From assembly GCA_025093985.1 (NCBI GenBank), contig JACAAK010000014.1, forward strand, positions 186,001 to 250,000: a DNA stretch of 64,000 nucleotides, written 5' to 3'. A model generated the notes under the pieces. That model was given only the letters and a program-made list of their open reading frames with translations, made no database searches and had not been told where the DNA came from. Position 1 is the first letter of the stretch. Every line of letters begins with the position of its first letter. Source of the DNA: Calvatia gigantea. Its lineage: Eukaryota > Basidiomycota > Agaricomycetes > Agaricales > Lycoperdaceae. The position numbers were made by a program, and so were the translations under genes. This document shows, in pieces, positions 10,107 through 20,352 of this stretch.

Positions 10107-13100
10107 TTGCTCAAACAAGCAGAAAGGCCAGCAATGAGTGCAGCAACAGGACCTGGAACAGCAGGTATGCCACCTCCAGGAAGCAAACAGGCTCCAGAAT
10201 TCAACTCGCGACATCCAGAGGAGTTGGAGGAATTCTTCGAGTTGTTTGAAGAGTTGGCACAGGCGTGTGGGTTGGATAAGACAGAGAAGGCGAGGCTGGT
10301 AGTGCGATATGCAGATGTGAAGACAAAGCGGTTGTGGAAGACATTAGAGGGGTATGGTCAGGATTATGGAATGTTGAAGAAGAAAATCTTGGAGACATTT
10401 TCCAAGTCTTTACGAGGAGAACAGCACACTATGGCGGAACTGATGAAATACATAGACAAGATGGCTGATGGTGACATTGATGATGAAGATGATCTAAATG
10501 AATACTACTGTGATTTCTGGCCAATCACAACATATCTTGTCAAGGAGAAAAGAATCAATGCCGACGACCGAGACTGTTATTTCTGGAAAGGACTTCCAGC
10601 TCCAGCTCATAAAGCTATTTACCTCCAACTAGAAATGGTGGATCACACTGTTGATTGCACTCAGATACCACCTATTGATAGGGTTATGGACGCAGGGAGG
10701 TTTGTGTTTACAAAGGATAATATGGATGGTGATGAGGTGGAGGAGTTGTTAGAGCAGAGGTTGAGGAGGAGCCAGAGGTCAGAGAAGAGTCGAGGGAGGA
10801 AGTTGAGGCAGTGGAATGACTTGAGTAGTTCAGAGGAGGAGTCAGAGGAGTCAGAGGAGTCGAGTTCTAGTGAGGAGGAGGATAGGAGAGGAAGGAAAGG
10901 GAAGGGGAAGAAGTCAGAGAGAAGAGAGGTGAGGATGAAGAAGGTGAAGGTAGAGAAGGTAAAGGTGGAGAAGGTGAAGGCTGAGAAGGTGAAGGAGTGA
11001 GAAAAGGAGTTGGATGAGGTGATGGAGTTGACAAAGAAGTTGGATCAGCTCAATGTAAAGGACTCAGACTACCTCTCAAACTATGCTCGGCTTGTCCTTG
11101 TGGCACCCACAATTGCAGAACGGTTACCACCACCTGCTCAATGGATTACAATGGTAGTAACAACATCAACTCAGCAGCCTGGACCATCACAGCCTATGAT
11201 GCCAATGAGTCTGCATGTCAATAATACATGCCACATGTGCAAAGATCCACACCATTGACTGTGCAATTGCCCCATTGTGCCCCTATACATTCAGGCAGGG
11301 CAGCTTCTAGTATTACAGCCTGGGGGGTACTATATCCATTCCGATGGCAAATGTATTACACGACACCCAGGTGGCTTCAAGGGCGCTATTGATGAAAAAT
11401 GGGGGGGACCACTACCAACATCTATGACGACAGCACCAACTCCCCCTACTAGTCAAACTAGTACACCACCAACATCAAAGTCAGTACCCCTTGCATCGTA
11501 TATTGCAGCCGAGGAGGCAGAAGAGGCTGGATTTGTATGGGGAGCCATCATTGAGCCTGAGAAGAGAGACCCAGGGGGATAGGATGATAGCGAGGAGGTG
11601 GAAGGGTTGACAATGATGCGAGCCCAAGTGAAGAAGGCAGCTGGGAAAAGAGAGGAGTCAGTACAAGAGAAGAAGCCAGAAGGGAAGAAAGCAGCTATCC
11701 AAACACAGCCAGCCTACTGTTTCGAGTCAAAACTGGCAGATCCTCTCACTGTACAGGTGGTCTACCAGAAAATCCTCAATGTTGAAGTTCCAAGTGTCAC
11801 AGTAAAAGAACTACTATCTATTAGTGGGGATCTTCGCAAGATTGTCATTGAAAATGCACAAACACAGAAGGCACCAACAAGTCCTGCTGTCGTTGCTACC
11901 ATACCAGAGGTGGCTATAGACTTCTCAATACTGCTTTGTGAGATAGAGGTGCTTGTAAAGGGGAAAGACAGAAAGAAGATGAAAGAGATGGGGTTGTTAG
12001 ATGAGGGGTCTGAGATTGTGTTGATGTGGAAGGATTTGTGTGATGAGTTGGGGTTACAGGTGAACTGAGGGAGGAGGATAACAATGCAGATAGCAAACGG
12101 TGGGAGGGAGGAGCTAGATGGTTGTATTGAGTGGTTGGAGATTGAGGTGGGAGGAGTGAAGACATTTGTGCATGCATTTGTGGTGAGGTCGGCACCATAT
12201 TGGTTGTTGTTGGGGAGACCGTGGCAACGGGGAGTGAAGTTGGGGAAGGTTGAAAAGGAGAATGGAGAAGTGGAGGTGGTAGTGACAGATCCGGCGGGTG
12301 GAGGATGATAGGTGGTGATTGCGACGAGAGAGCGGAGGGAAGAAAGAGTGAAGCAAGGGCTGATAATAATGGGAGACTCGAAGGACATGTGTGTGGAAGC
12401 AAAGGAGAATACCCTAACAGATGTGATACTTTCATCATCATTCAGATATGACCCTGGTACACAATGCCTTGCATACAAGAAGGTCATAAACAAGGTGCGC
12501 CCAGTCCCAGCAACAATGCCGAGTGAGTACAGGATCATCTGAAGGTTTCCTGAAGATCCCTTGGATACCTTACCACCCCTGTCTACACACCCACGCCCAT
12601 TTCAACCAGGGTCTCACCTCACAAAGGAGTGAATGGAGATGTTGGGGTTGTTTGAGAGTGAGTTTCTGTGGCCAGAGGAGCAGAAGTTGATGGCGGAGGT
12701 GTTGAAGAACAACGAAATGGGGCTGGCATGGGATGAGACAGAGAAGAACCAGTTTCGAGATGACTACTTCGCACCAGTCAAAATCCCAGTAACCGAGCAT
12801 ATCCCATGGACATGGAAATCATTACCAATACCCCCCGGAATTCGAGACAAAGTGATTGCCCTTATCAAGCAAAAGATTGAAACTGGGGTATATGAACCAT
12901 CCTACAGTTCCTACAGACATCAATGGTTCACTGTGGCAAAAAAAGATGGCAACGTGTGCATAGTACACAATCTCACTCCACTCAATGCAGTTACTATACA
13001 GGACTCTCAAGAACCACCTCTCATGTACCTCTATGCAGAACAATGTGCAGCATGTGGAGTGTACTCGGGACTAGATATGTTCATGGGCTATGACCATAGG

Positions 13101-15689
13101 AGCTTGGCCGAAGAGTTGCGTGACTTTACAACATTCGATATACCACTCGGAATGATGAGACTGACAGTCTTGCCACAAGGATGGACAGGATCAGTAGGAA
13201 TCTTTCACAACAATGTTGCATTCCTTCTCCAGGATGAGACCGATCGCGCATCCAATTTCTTGGATGACATCACTCTATTAGGCCCAAAATCACGATATGA
13301 AAAGGGCAACGGCAGCTATGAAGTCATCCCTGAAAACTCAGGAATACGGTGCTTCATCTGGGAGCATGCCATTGACCTTAACCGAGTCCTACATTGTCTC
13401 AAGCAAGCAGGGGCAACAGTATCAGCAAAAAAGCTACAGTTGTGTCAGCCAGAGATCATAGTGGTGGGGAGGATGTGTACATACAAAGGGCAGAGGCCAG
13501 ACAAGTCGACAGTGGGGAAAATTGTGAGATAGCCAGAGTGTAGGAACATTTCAGAGGTGTGGGGATTTCTGGGGATGGCCAGAACAGTGAGGAACTGGAT
13601 ACAATCTTTTGCGGAGATATGTGATCCAATTAGCAAGTTGATGAGGGTGACAAAGGAAGAGTTTGAGTGGGGAGAGAAGCAGCAGATGGCAATGGAGGAG
13701 GTGAAGAAGCAAGTGGCAACATGCAAGACAATCTGACCAGTGGACCATACCCTTCCCTATCCCATCATCTTGTCCATTGACACATCTATCATCGCAGTAG
13801 GATTTATTCTAGCCCAAATGGACAAGGACCAGCAACAACAACCAGTACACTTTGGCTCTATTGCATGGAACAAGCATGTAGCACGATATTCCCAAGCTAA
13901 GCTTGAGCTATATGGCTTGTTTCAAGCACTCAACGCATGCAAGCTGTGGCTGGTGGGAGTAGACAAGCTCATTGTAGAGGTCAATGTGAGATACATAAAG
14001 GGGATGATAAACTGGCCTGACATCCACCCAAATGCAGTGATAAATCGATGGATATCAGTGATACTGATGTTTGACTTCAAACTAGTACATATACTGGAAG
14101 CTAAACACAAGGGTCCAGATGGATTGTCGAGATGGCGGAGAGGAGAGGAGAGTGAGGATAATGAGGAAGGGGAGGCAGAGGTAGAAGAGTAGGTGGATAC
14201 AGAAGTGTTGGGGTGTATAGTATGGGTGGTGGAAAATGAGAGGGGATGGAAGTGGTCCATGGCAGTAGGAACGGCAAGAGAAGGGAATGATGAGGGCATC
14301 ATTTCAGAAAGTACAGAGGAGGAGGGAGAGGCAGTTACACCCTCGGATGACAATGTGGCAAAAACTGACAAGAATATCAAGGACATCAGAACATACTTGG
14401 AAACTCTGAATGCACCAGAAGGACTCACCTCAAAAGCCAAGAAAGCATTCATCAAATATGCGTCCAAGTTCTTCATTCACAGAGCTAAGTTGTGGAAGAG
14501 AGACCTCGGGGGAAGGCACAAGGTAGTGGTGTTGGAACAAAGAATGCGCTACAGGCTGTTGAAGGAGTCACATGATAACCTGGGTCACAAAGGATTCTAT
14601 ATGACATGTCGTACCTTAGCCGATCAGTTCTGGTGGCCAACTCTCGACAAAGACATTTGGTGGTTCCTCGAGACATGCCACCAATGTCAGATATGGTCCA
14701 CAGAACAAGTCATAATCCCACCGACAGTCCAAACTCCTGCATTGTTGTTCCAGAAAGCCTATGTTGACACGATGCATATGCCCCCCTCGCACAGCCACAA
14801 GTACATTGTCCAAGCATACTGCAGCCTTATAGGATAGCCAGAATGGCGAGCCCTCACACGTGAAACCAGATGCACACTCAGCACATTTATCTTCAAGGAG
14901 ATCTTGTGTAGATGGGGAGGTTTGGAGGAGATAGTAACAGATAACAGATCAGCTTTTGTTGCAGCTCTCGATTGGCTGGCCACCAAGTACCACATCTACC
15001 ATATCCGGATCTCAGCCTATAACTCATGGTCAAATAGCATGGTAGAAACGACTCATTGCACCATTCAGGATGCACTTGTGAAGGTGTGCAGTGGAGATAT
15101 CTGGAAATGGTATGAGCACGTGCCCTATGTCTTTTGGGCTGATCGAGTTACAACACATAAATCTATGGGACACACACCATATTACATGGCCCATGGTGTT
15201 GAGCCTCTACTCCCCTTCAACATCATGGAAGCAACCTATCTGTTGCCCATCATTACTCACAAACTTTCAGATGAAGATCTGATTGCTATCCATGCATGTG
15301 CCCTCGAAAAATGTGAAGATGACCTTGCAACCATGGTGGAAAATGTCATTAGATCATGATACAACTCTATCTGTGACTTCAAGTGACAGTTCACAAATCA
15401 AATCGTTGATTATGACTTCACACTGGGATCCTTAGTACTTGTTCTCAACAAGCGCATTGAGCCTGACGTTAGAAGGAAGTGTCGACCTCACTACTTTGGC
15501 CCTATGGTTGTTGTAAAACATCTTCAGAGTGGAGCATACATTCTCATGGAGGTAAATGGGGTGGTCTCAAAGCTAAAATTCACAGTATTTAGGATTATCC
15601 CTTACCATCCGAGAACGACACGGTGCCTTCAAGTTACTGAGTTTATTGATCTGGAGTGTCTCGAAGGAGTGGAAGAGGTCGACAACTGA
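10107..15689 (+). pseudogene. gag-pol: gag-pol polyprotein of element 3, one frame with about 14 stop codons
   Basis: Every recognisable segment from 10107 to 15689 is in the same frame (about 1,860 codons). Order: gag (10107-11000, with a Ser/Glu-rich and Lys/Val/Glu-repeat tail), a CxxC..H-like knuckle (CHMCKDPHH, ~11230), a linker with CFESKLADP and VPSVTVKELLSISGDLRK (~11720-11840), protease (LLDEGSEIV, ~11995-12020), RT (FTVAKKDGN, PLGMMRLTVLPQGW, catalytic FLDD at ~13258-13269 in place of YxDD), RNase H (LSIDTS, SQAKLELYGL), integrase H2C2 (HDNLGH, CHQCQ) and a DDE core (YVDTMH, VTDNRSAF, SMVETTH). Stops include 10998, 11256, 12066, 12540, 13530 and 14835. They are TGA where Arg, or TAG where Trp, is expected. 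Confidence 0.92.
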
Positions 15690-15707
15690 GGACAGTTGTT
15701 TTCAGAA

Positions 15708-15720
15708 AGTAATGGAGAGG
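15708..15720 (+). other. Polypurine tract of element 3
   Basis: A purine-rich run ending AATGGAGAGG directly abuts the 3' LTR, as needed to prime plus-strand synthesis. Confidence 0.7.
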
Positions 15721-15999
15721 TGTAGGGGCGGTGAAATGACTATGTGAGGATAGTACATAAACAAGACAGTAGTTAGTAGTATCACCTAATCACGGAAATA
15801 AATCTTACCCTACCACATTTTACACTTTCTTAGAGTAATAGTTTTGCTGTTCAACCTTCTGGTTCTCGCCTTTGTAGATACAAAAAAACAGACCCCTAGC
15901 TAGATGATGACTTGGGGTGGACTTTTACTTCCTAACGACTACCATCATTCTACTCTATGAATAACATCTTTTTCTCTTATGAATGAAACCTACACTACA
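15721..15999 (+). repeat. 3' LTR of element 3
   Basis: 279 bp, near-identical to 9590-9868. It is followed by the CCAC target repeat and by the second half of the element 2 integrase. Confidence 0.93.
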
Positions 16000-16003
16000 C
16001 CAC

Positions 16004-16998
16004 AGATTCAACTCCATTCTGTCCATAGTGGACTATGGACTTACAAAGGGGGTAATTCTTACTCCTTGTATGAAAGAAATCACTGCCAAAGGAATTGCCA
16101 ACATAATTATAGACAAGGTCTATACCAGATTTGGACTACTGGACAAGATAATCTCCAACCACAACCCTAGATTCTGAGCAAACTCCAGCCAAGCTTTCAT
16201 GAAACACTTAGGAATCACTCAATCATTCTCATCAGCCTATCACCCTCAGTCTGATGGAACTACTGAACAATTCAACCAGGAAATCTCTACTTATCTGTCT
16301 ATCTACTGTATAGAAAACCCCTCCACCTGGTCTGAAACACTCCCCATTCTTGAGTTCTCCTATAATTCACAAACACATTCTGATTGTAAACAAATACCTT
16401 TCAAACTCATGTATGGAACAAAGCCCCATGGGATACCAATGATTCTTGAAGAATCAAACTTCACCACCACCGAAGAAAGAATAGAATCCCTGGATTATGC
16501 ATGAAGAAAAGCCATTGCCACCCACAAGATAGTCATGGAATGCATGGAACAATGAATCAAATCTAAATTTAAACCCTTTACCCTAGGACAACAAGTGTGG
16601 CTAGAATGGAGAAACCTGAAACTTCCATTCAAATCAAACAAGATTGCACCAAAATACCTCAGACCATTCAAAATCAAAGAAGTCCTATTGCCACTCTCCT
16701 ACCAGCTTAATCTACCTGAAACATAGAAGATTCACAATATATTCCACACCACTCTTCTCTCCAAATACACTGAAAACAATATCCACAGACCCAATCCCAA
16801 ACTATCCCTTTCTGACATAATAGAAGGAGAAGAAGAATATAAAATTGAAGGTATTCTGAACTACTGAACTAAAAACAGACAAAAGGAATATTATATCAAG
16901 TGGAAAGGTTATGACTACAAAGAAAACTCTTGGGAAATTGAAGCACAACTGTTGCCACATGCCCAAGAATTGTTACAAAAATACCAACTAGAACACTG
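16004..16998 (+). pseudogene. pol: pol of element 2, second part: integrase core and chromodomain
   Basis: This continues the integrase after the element 3 insertion: [15 protein letters not shown], then [10 protein letters not shown], where the second catalytic Asp of the usual SDRGPQF is Asn, then the YHPQSDGTTEQFNQ region with the catalytic Glu. The GPY/F-like C-terminal region (KSKFKPFTLGQQVWLE, PKYLRPFKI) follows. The end is a chromodomain (YYIKWKGYDYKENSWE, about 16885-16935), which in chromoviruses steers integration to heterochromatin by binding methylated histone H3. In-frame TGAs (for example at 16502 and 16865) stand where Arg is expected. Confidence 0.88.
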
Positions 16999-17113
16999 AT
17001 TAACTGCCACCCCACTTAAATGATGAAAAGGACATAAATAGCCTGGATGAGGACCAAGTCACTTATCCTCCTAGTTTACTCCGATACCTCCACAACATTC
17101 CCAAATTGAATCA

Positions 17114-18303
17114 ATGGCACCCATCCAAAAGAACTATAAAAAGGGCAAGAAAGCTGCTATCATTGCCCCATCCCCCTCACCTACATTGGTATCTGTCCAT
17201 TCTAGCCACTACAATACCCCTACTAGACAAATCCAATCTCTCCCCACCTCTCCCCATATTCCTCTACCTAAGTTACCTACCATCTCATCTATGGTCAATG
17301 AAACCTCAACTTCTACCCTCTCCACTATCACTCACCCAGAACAAGAATGACCTATCCTAACACTATCTAATAGTGTCTTCTTCCAATACAAACTCCAACA
17401 AATTGCAGACTAGAACAAACACTTCTGGGTTGATGTCTTTACAGGCACCCAGTGTATCTATATCCCACCCACAAATGAATCCACTGACCATTTCCTCTGG
17501 ACTGACCTCTTTTATCCAAACCAATGAAGAGAACAACCCATTCTCACCGAATTATAGCCTGTTTGGGCCAACATGGAATGAGCTGCCTCTTGCTCCAAAC
17601 CTAGAGATCCCCCAGTCCTCTTCTCTGCCATTGTCACTGGAACCACTTCCCATACCACCTCTTATGACACATAGGGAAACATCCAGCAAATCCAGTGGTC
17701 CCCAACCTCTGCATATATATACCCCATCCTGAACCAACACTCCGCTCTAATACTCCCCTCAGAGTGAGCTAGAATCCCAAGATCTGCTTGAGAGGAACTC
17801 CACCTAACCAAACATATAGCTACTGGCTAGATTATGGCAAACCCTGCTGACTGAGACCCCAACAGGCAAACCAGGTTCAGCTCCAAACCCTTCCCTGAGA
17901 ATGATCAACCTTCAGCCATGGAATTATGGGCTTAACCTGATTTCCAGAGTTTGGGATTCCTCCATGCAATGGTCTTTAGTGGAGACCATCAAACTCTCTT
18001 CCGAACCTAATATCTACATACAACCAATCAATGAAATCACTGGTGCCTTATCTATGACACCATATTCCAATGTGAACATCTTTATTGGGATTATGACCAT
18101 GTAACCAATCAAGCAGCTGTATTTATCAAGGCATCACGAAGCCTTGGACTACCTCAGGCTTTTGCCTGCTACCTCAGAGAGCATCAGGTTGATCCTCTCC
18201 CATCCAACCAGCACCTTCGCCCAACTATGAATGAACTATACATCCTAGCCAGTGTCTTCCCCAATCCCTGTCCTTCCCCAGCAAACCTACCTCCCCTGAC
18301 CTG
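17114..18303 (+). pseudogene. Degenerate extra ORF after pol of element 2, function unknown
   Basis: One frame from ATG 17114 (MAPIQKNYKKGKKAA) can be followed for about 395 codons across roughly a dozen stop codons. It reads as protein throughout: a Pro/Ser/Thr-rich head, then HFWVDVFTGTQCIYIPP, then near the end LGLPQAFACYLREHQVDP and LRPTMNELYILASVF. It lies in the same frame as pol, about 115 bp downstream, in the place where some retroelements carry an env or other third ORF. I do not recognise it and see no transmembrane segment. It could instead belong to a different, older element. CpG is depleted and the stops are mainly TGA, as in element 2. Confidence 0.55.
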
Positions 18304-18366
18304 ACCTCAACCCTCTCTATCAAACCATGTCTCAAACCCGACTGGAATGAACCATGTTCACACTAA

Positions 18367-18772
18367 TGTTGAATCTTGATCTGTACCACTATGTTGGTTT
18401 AGTCTATTTATAGCTGAAATGGATTCTCAAGTACTTCACTCTTGAAGTGAGATAACAGACTATGGACACAATACTAGACTGCACTCTAGGTTGCTGGCTA
18501 CATAGTCTATTAGATACATGTGTAGTACACATTATGCTCTGTATATGCTACTGGCAGATAAGACCTCACCTGAATAGGTAGAACAGCACACAGACCAGAG
18601 ACATTAGATATCTAAGCTCTATGTAGTATGCAGACATTCTTTAGACAATTAAGTCTTTCTCTACTTGGATCATCACTTTTTAGCACCTCTAAAAAAGTAT
18701 CTCTCAATATTCCTGGTGAGTATGACTACCCTCTGCCACTAGCATAGCTACTGTGGTGTACTTGTCTCAACA
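18367..18772 (+). repeat. 5' LTR of copia remnant
   Basis: 406 bp. It aligns with the 3' LTR at the start, in a central ATTATGCTCTGTATATGC block and at the end, with many differences, so the copy is old. Confidence 0.85.
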
Positions 18773-18774
18773 GC

Positions 18775-19419
18775 TCCCTAATGTACTTGATGATCAGTAC
18801 TAGGCCCAACATAGCCTTTGCCATAGTTAAGCTGGCACAATATGCTGCTAATCCTACTCCTGAATACTACTGTGCTGGAATCCACATACTAAAGTACTTG
18901 TCTATGACAAGAAACTATGCATTGAGATATAAAGGTGATACTGGAAAACCAACAGTCACCTTAGAGTGTTTAAGTGATTCAGATTGGGCTTAAGACACAG
19001 AGACATATCACTCTGTATCAGGAAATGTCTGTATGATTGTGAACAGTGCTATTACTTGGGCATTGCATTGACAGAAGACAGTTTCTCTTTTATCCACTAA
19101 GGCAGAATATAAAGAATTGTCTGACACTTCATGTCAAGTGAAATGGCTGTCACAACTTCTGGAGGAGCTTGATATTGAGCATCCAACTCCTATTTTCTAT
19201 GGCAACAACAATAGGTCTAAATTTTGGACTGAAAACCCCATTGTTGAAAAACAGTCAAAGCATATAGATATACATTACCACTATGTGCAAGAATTAGTTG
19301 AGAATGGAACAATTGTAATTGGTAATGTATCATCTGCCAACAATCCTGCTGATATCTTTACAAAGAATCTTGGCATAACCAAATTCAATCTTTTCTGCCA
19401 AGCTTGGTCTCATTTTTGA
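18775..19419 (+). pseudogene. Copia RT end and RNase H fragment
   Basis: The frame starts in the copia motif SLMYLM (18775) and continues through LSDSDWA, a TAA and a TGA to KNLGITKFNLFCQAWSHF. Two stops (near 18991 and 19069) break it. This is the C-terminal quarter of a copia polyprotein, with the RNase H acidic residues still visible. Confidence 0.88.
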
Positions 19420-19494
19420 TTCCAATATAGAAGCATGGCAACTTGCCACTTGAATGTCAAAGCATTAATCCTCCCTCCCTCAAGTGAGGAGGAG

Positions 19495-19932
19495 TGTTGA
19501 ATCTCAATCTGTACCACTATATTGGTTTATACTATTTATAGATGAAACAGATCTAGAGAAGTCCACTCTCAGAGTGAGTTAATAATGGACTATGTGTATG
19601 CTACAAACAATAACAAAGCAATAGTATACCACACCTTTAGTAGCTAGTACTCTCTTCTATTAAATACATGCTATTGTCACATTATGCTCTGTATATGCCA
19701 TTGGTAGTAAATAGCTCACCCTGTACCCAGGTTATAGGGTGTTTTCACCTAGGACTTAGTATATAAACCCCCATGTATATTTATTTATTCTTTAGACAAT
19801 CCAGTCTTCTGTTCTACTTGAACTACTACTCTTTAGCAACACCTCACCCCCTGAAATGTATCTCTACTATCTCAGTAAGTGCAACTACCCTCCACCACTA
19901 GTGTTAGCTACTTTGGTGTACTCATCTCAACA
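19495..19932 (+). repeat. 3' LTR of copia remnant
   Basis: 438 bp. Starts TGTTGAATCTC after the polypurine tract and ends CTCATCTCAACA. Confidence 0.85.
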
Positions 19933-20059
19933 GCAGGCCTGTCCTGAACTTGACATGGAACTCAGGTATTGGAATGCCTGTGAGGTAAGCCACATCTGCA
20001 AGTGCATGACCAAGATCTGTCATACCACCTTCAGCCAACATATTTGCACATGTAAGGTA

Positions 20060-20271
20060 CAGTAAGGGACAAAACCGTTCCAATGTTTTGAACTTTTCAG
20101 AAGATCAGCTCATAACTCAAGGACTACTGTGGCTGTGCACTTCCTAATTTAATTGTAGATAGTCCAGTATCTTATCTAATCATATGCAAAGTATGATTAT
20201 GTAATCCTTTGTTTTGGGGGAGTTATTAATTAATTAATATTTTAAGTACATTGGAACAGTTTTGTCCCTCT
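20060..20271 (+). repeat. Left terminal inverted repeat of the mariner element
   Basis: 212 bp. The outer motif GGGACAAAACCGTTCCAATG recurs inverted at the inner end (about 20249-20268), so each repeat is itself bounded by inverted copies of the probable transposase-binding site. Confidence 0.93.
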
Positions 20272-20352
20272 CAAATTCTGAGCACATGACTTCGTTTATT
20301 GCAATCAAATAAATACAAATAAAATCATGTGACCATGTAGGGTGATGTATAA

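Larger units (their letters stand above)
9590..15999 (+). mobile_element. Complete-length Ty3/gypsy retrotransposon (element 3) nested in element 2
   Basis: Two 279-bp LTRs (9590-9868 and 15721-15999) enclose a 5.85-kb interior with a single polyprotein frame. TG..CA ends and a 4-bp direct repeat CCAC (9586-9589 and 16000-16003) bound it. It interrupts the integrase core of element 2 between DLLTDLPKS and [11 protein letters not shown]. The protein type (a capsid and linker with an FESKLADP / VPSVTVKELLS region, a DEGS protease, an atypical RT and an integrase) matches, from memory, an Agaricomycete gypsy family whose linker domain is DUF4100. No frameshift is apparent; about 14 in-frame stops inactivate it. 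Confidence 0.93.
4570..16998 (+). mobile_element. Degenerate chromodomain Ty3/gypsy retrotransposon (element 2), split by two later insertions
   Basis: The pieces in order are: gag (about 4600-6370), protease (about 6680-6985), solo LTR insertion (7340-7644), RT and RNase H (7655-9000), integrase first half (9000-9589), insertion of element 3 (9590-15999), integrase second half (16004-16700) and a chromodomain (about 16840-16998). Removing the two insertions restores continuous reading across both joints. Stops are frequent, mainly TGA where Arg is expected, and there is at least one frameshift (near 8990). CpG is very rare; for example almost none occurs between 7680 and 8100. No LTR of its own was recognised. 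It is the oldest gypsy copy in the window. Confidence 0.88.
18367..19932 (+). mobile_element. Ty1/copia retrotransposon remnant with both LTRs and a large internal deletion
   Basis: Two diverged LTRs (18367-18772 and 19495-19932, both starting TGTTGAATCT and ending CTCAACA) enclose only 722 bp. The interior encodes the end of reverse transcriptase (SLMYLMISTRPNIAFAIV) and the RNase H of copia elements (LSDSDWA, STKAEYKELSD, KHIDIHYHYVQELVENG, NPADIFTKNL). Gag, protease, integrase and most of RT are missing; the 5' LTR joins the RT fragment almost directly. A polypurine tract (AAGTGAGGAGGAG) precedes the 3' LTR. No target duplication was found. Confidence 0.9.

Noticed and set aside
11762..12538. 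Long minus-strand frame of 258 codons opposite the element 3 linker and protease
   Set aside because: A shadow of the purine-rich sense strand, with Ser/Pro/His-rich reading and no domain; the sense strand is clearly gag-pol.
10107..15689. Stop-codon reassignment (TGA read as Arg) as explanation for the many in-frame TGAs
   Set aside because: Host genes here end with TGA (the PLC-like gene and the SNF2 gene), and TAG at Trp positions also occurs, so C-to-T decay explains the pattern better.
18367..19932. A complete copia element
   Set aside because: Only 722 bp lie between the LTRs and no gag, protease, integrase or RT catalytic motif is present.
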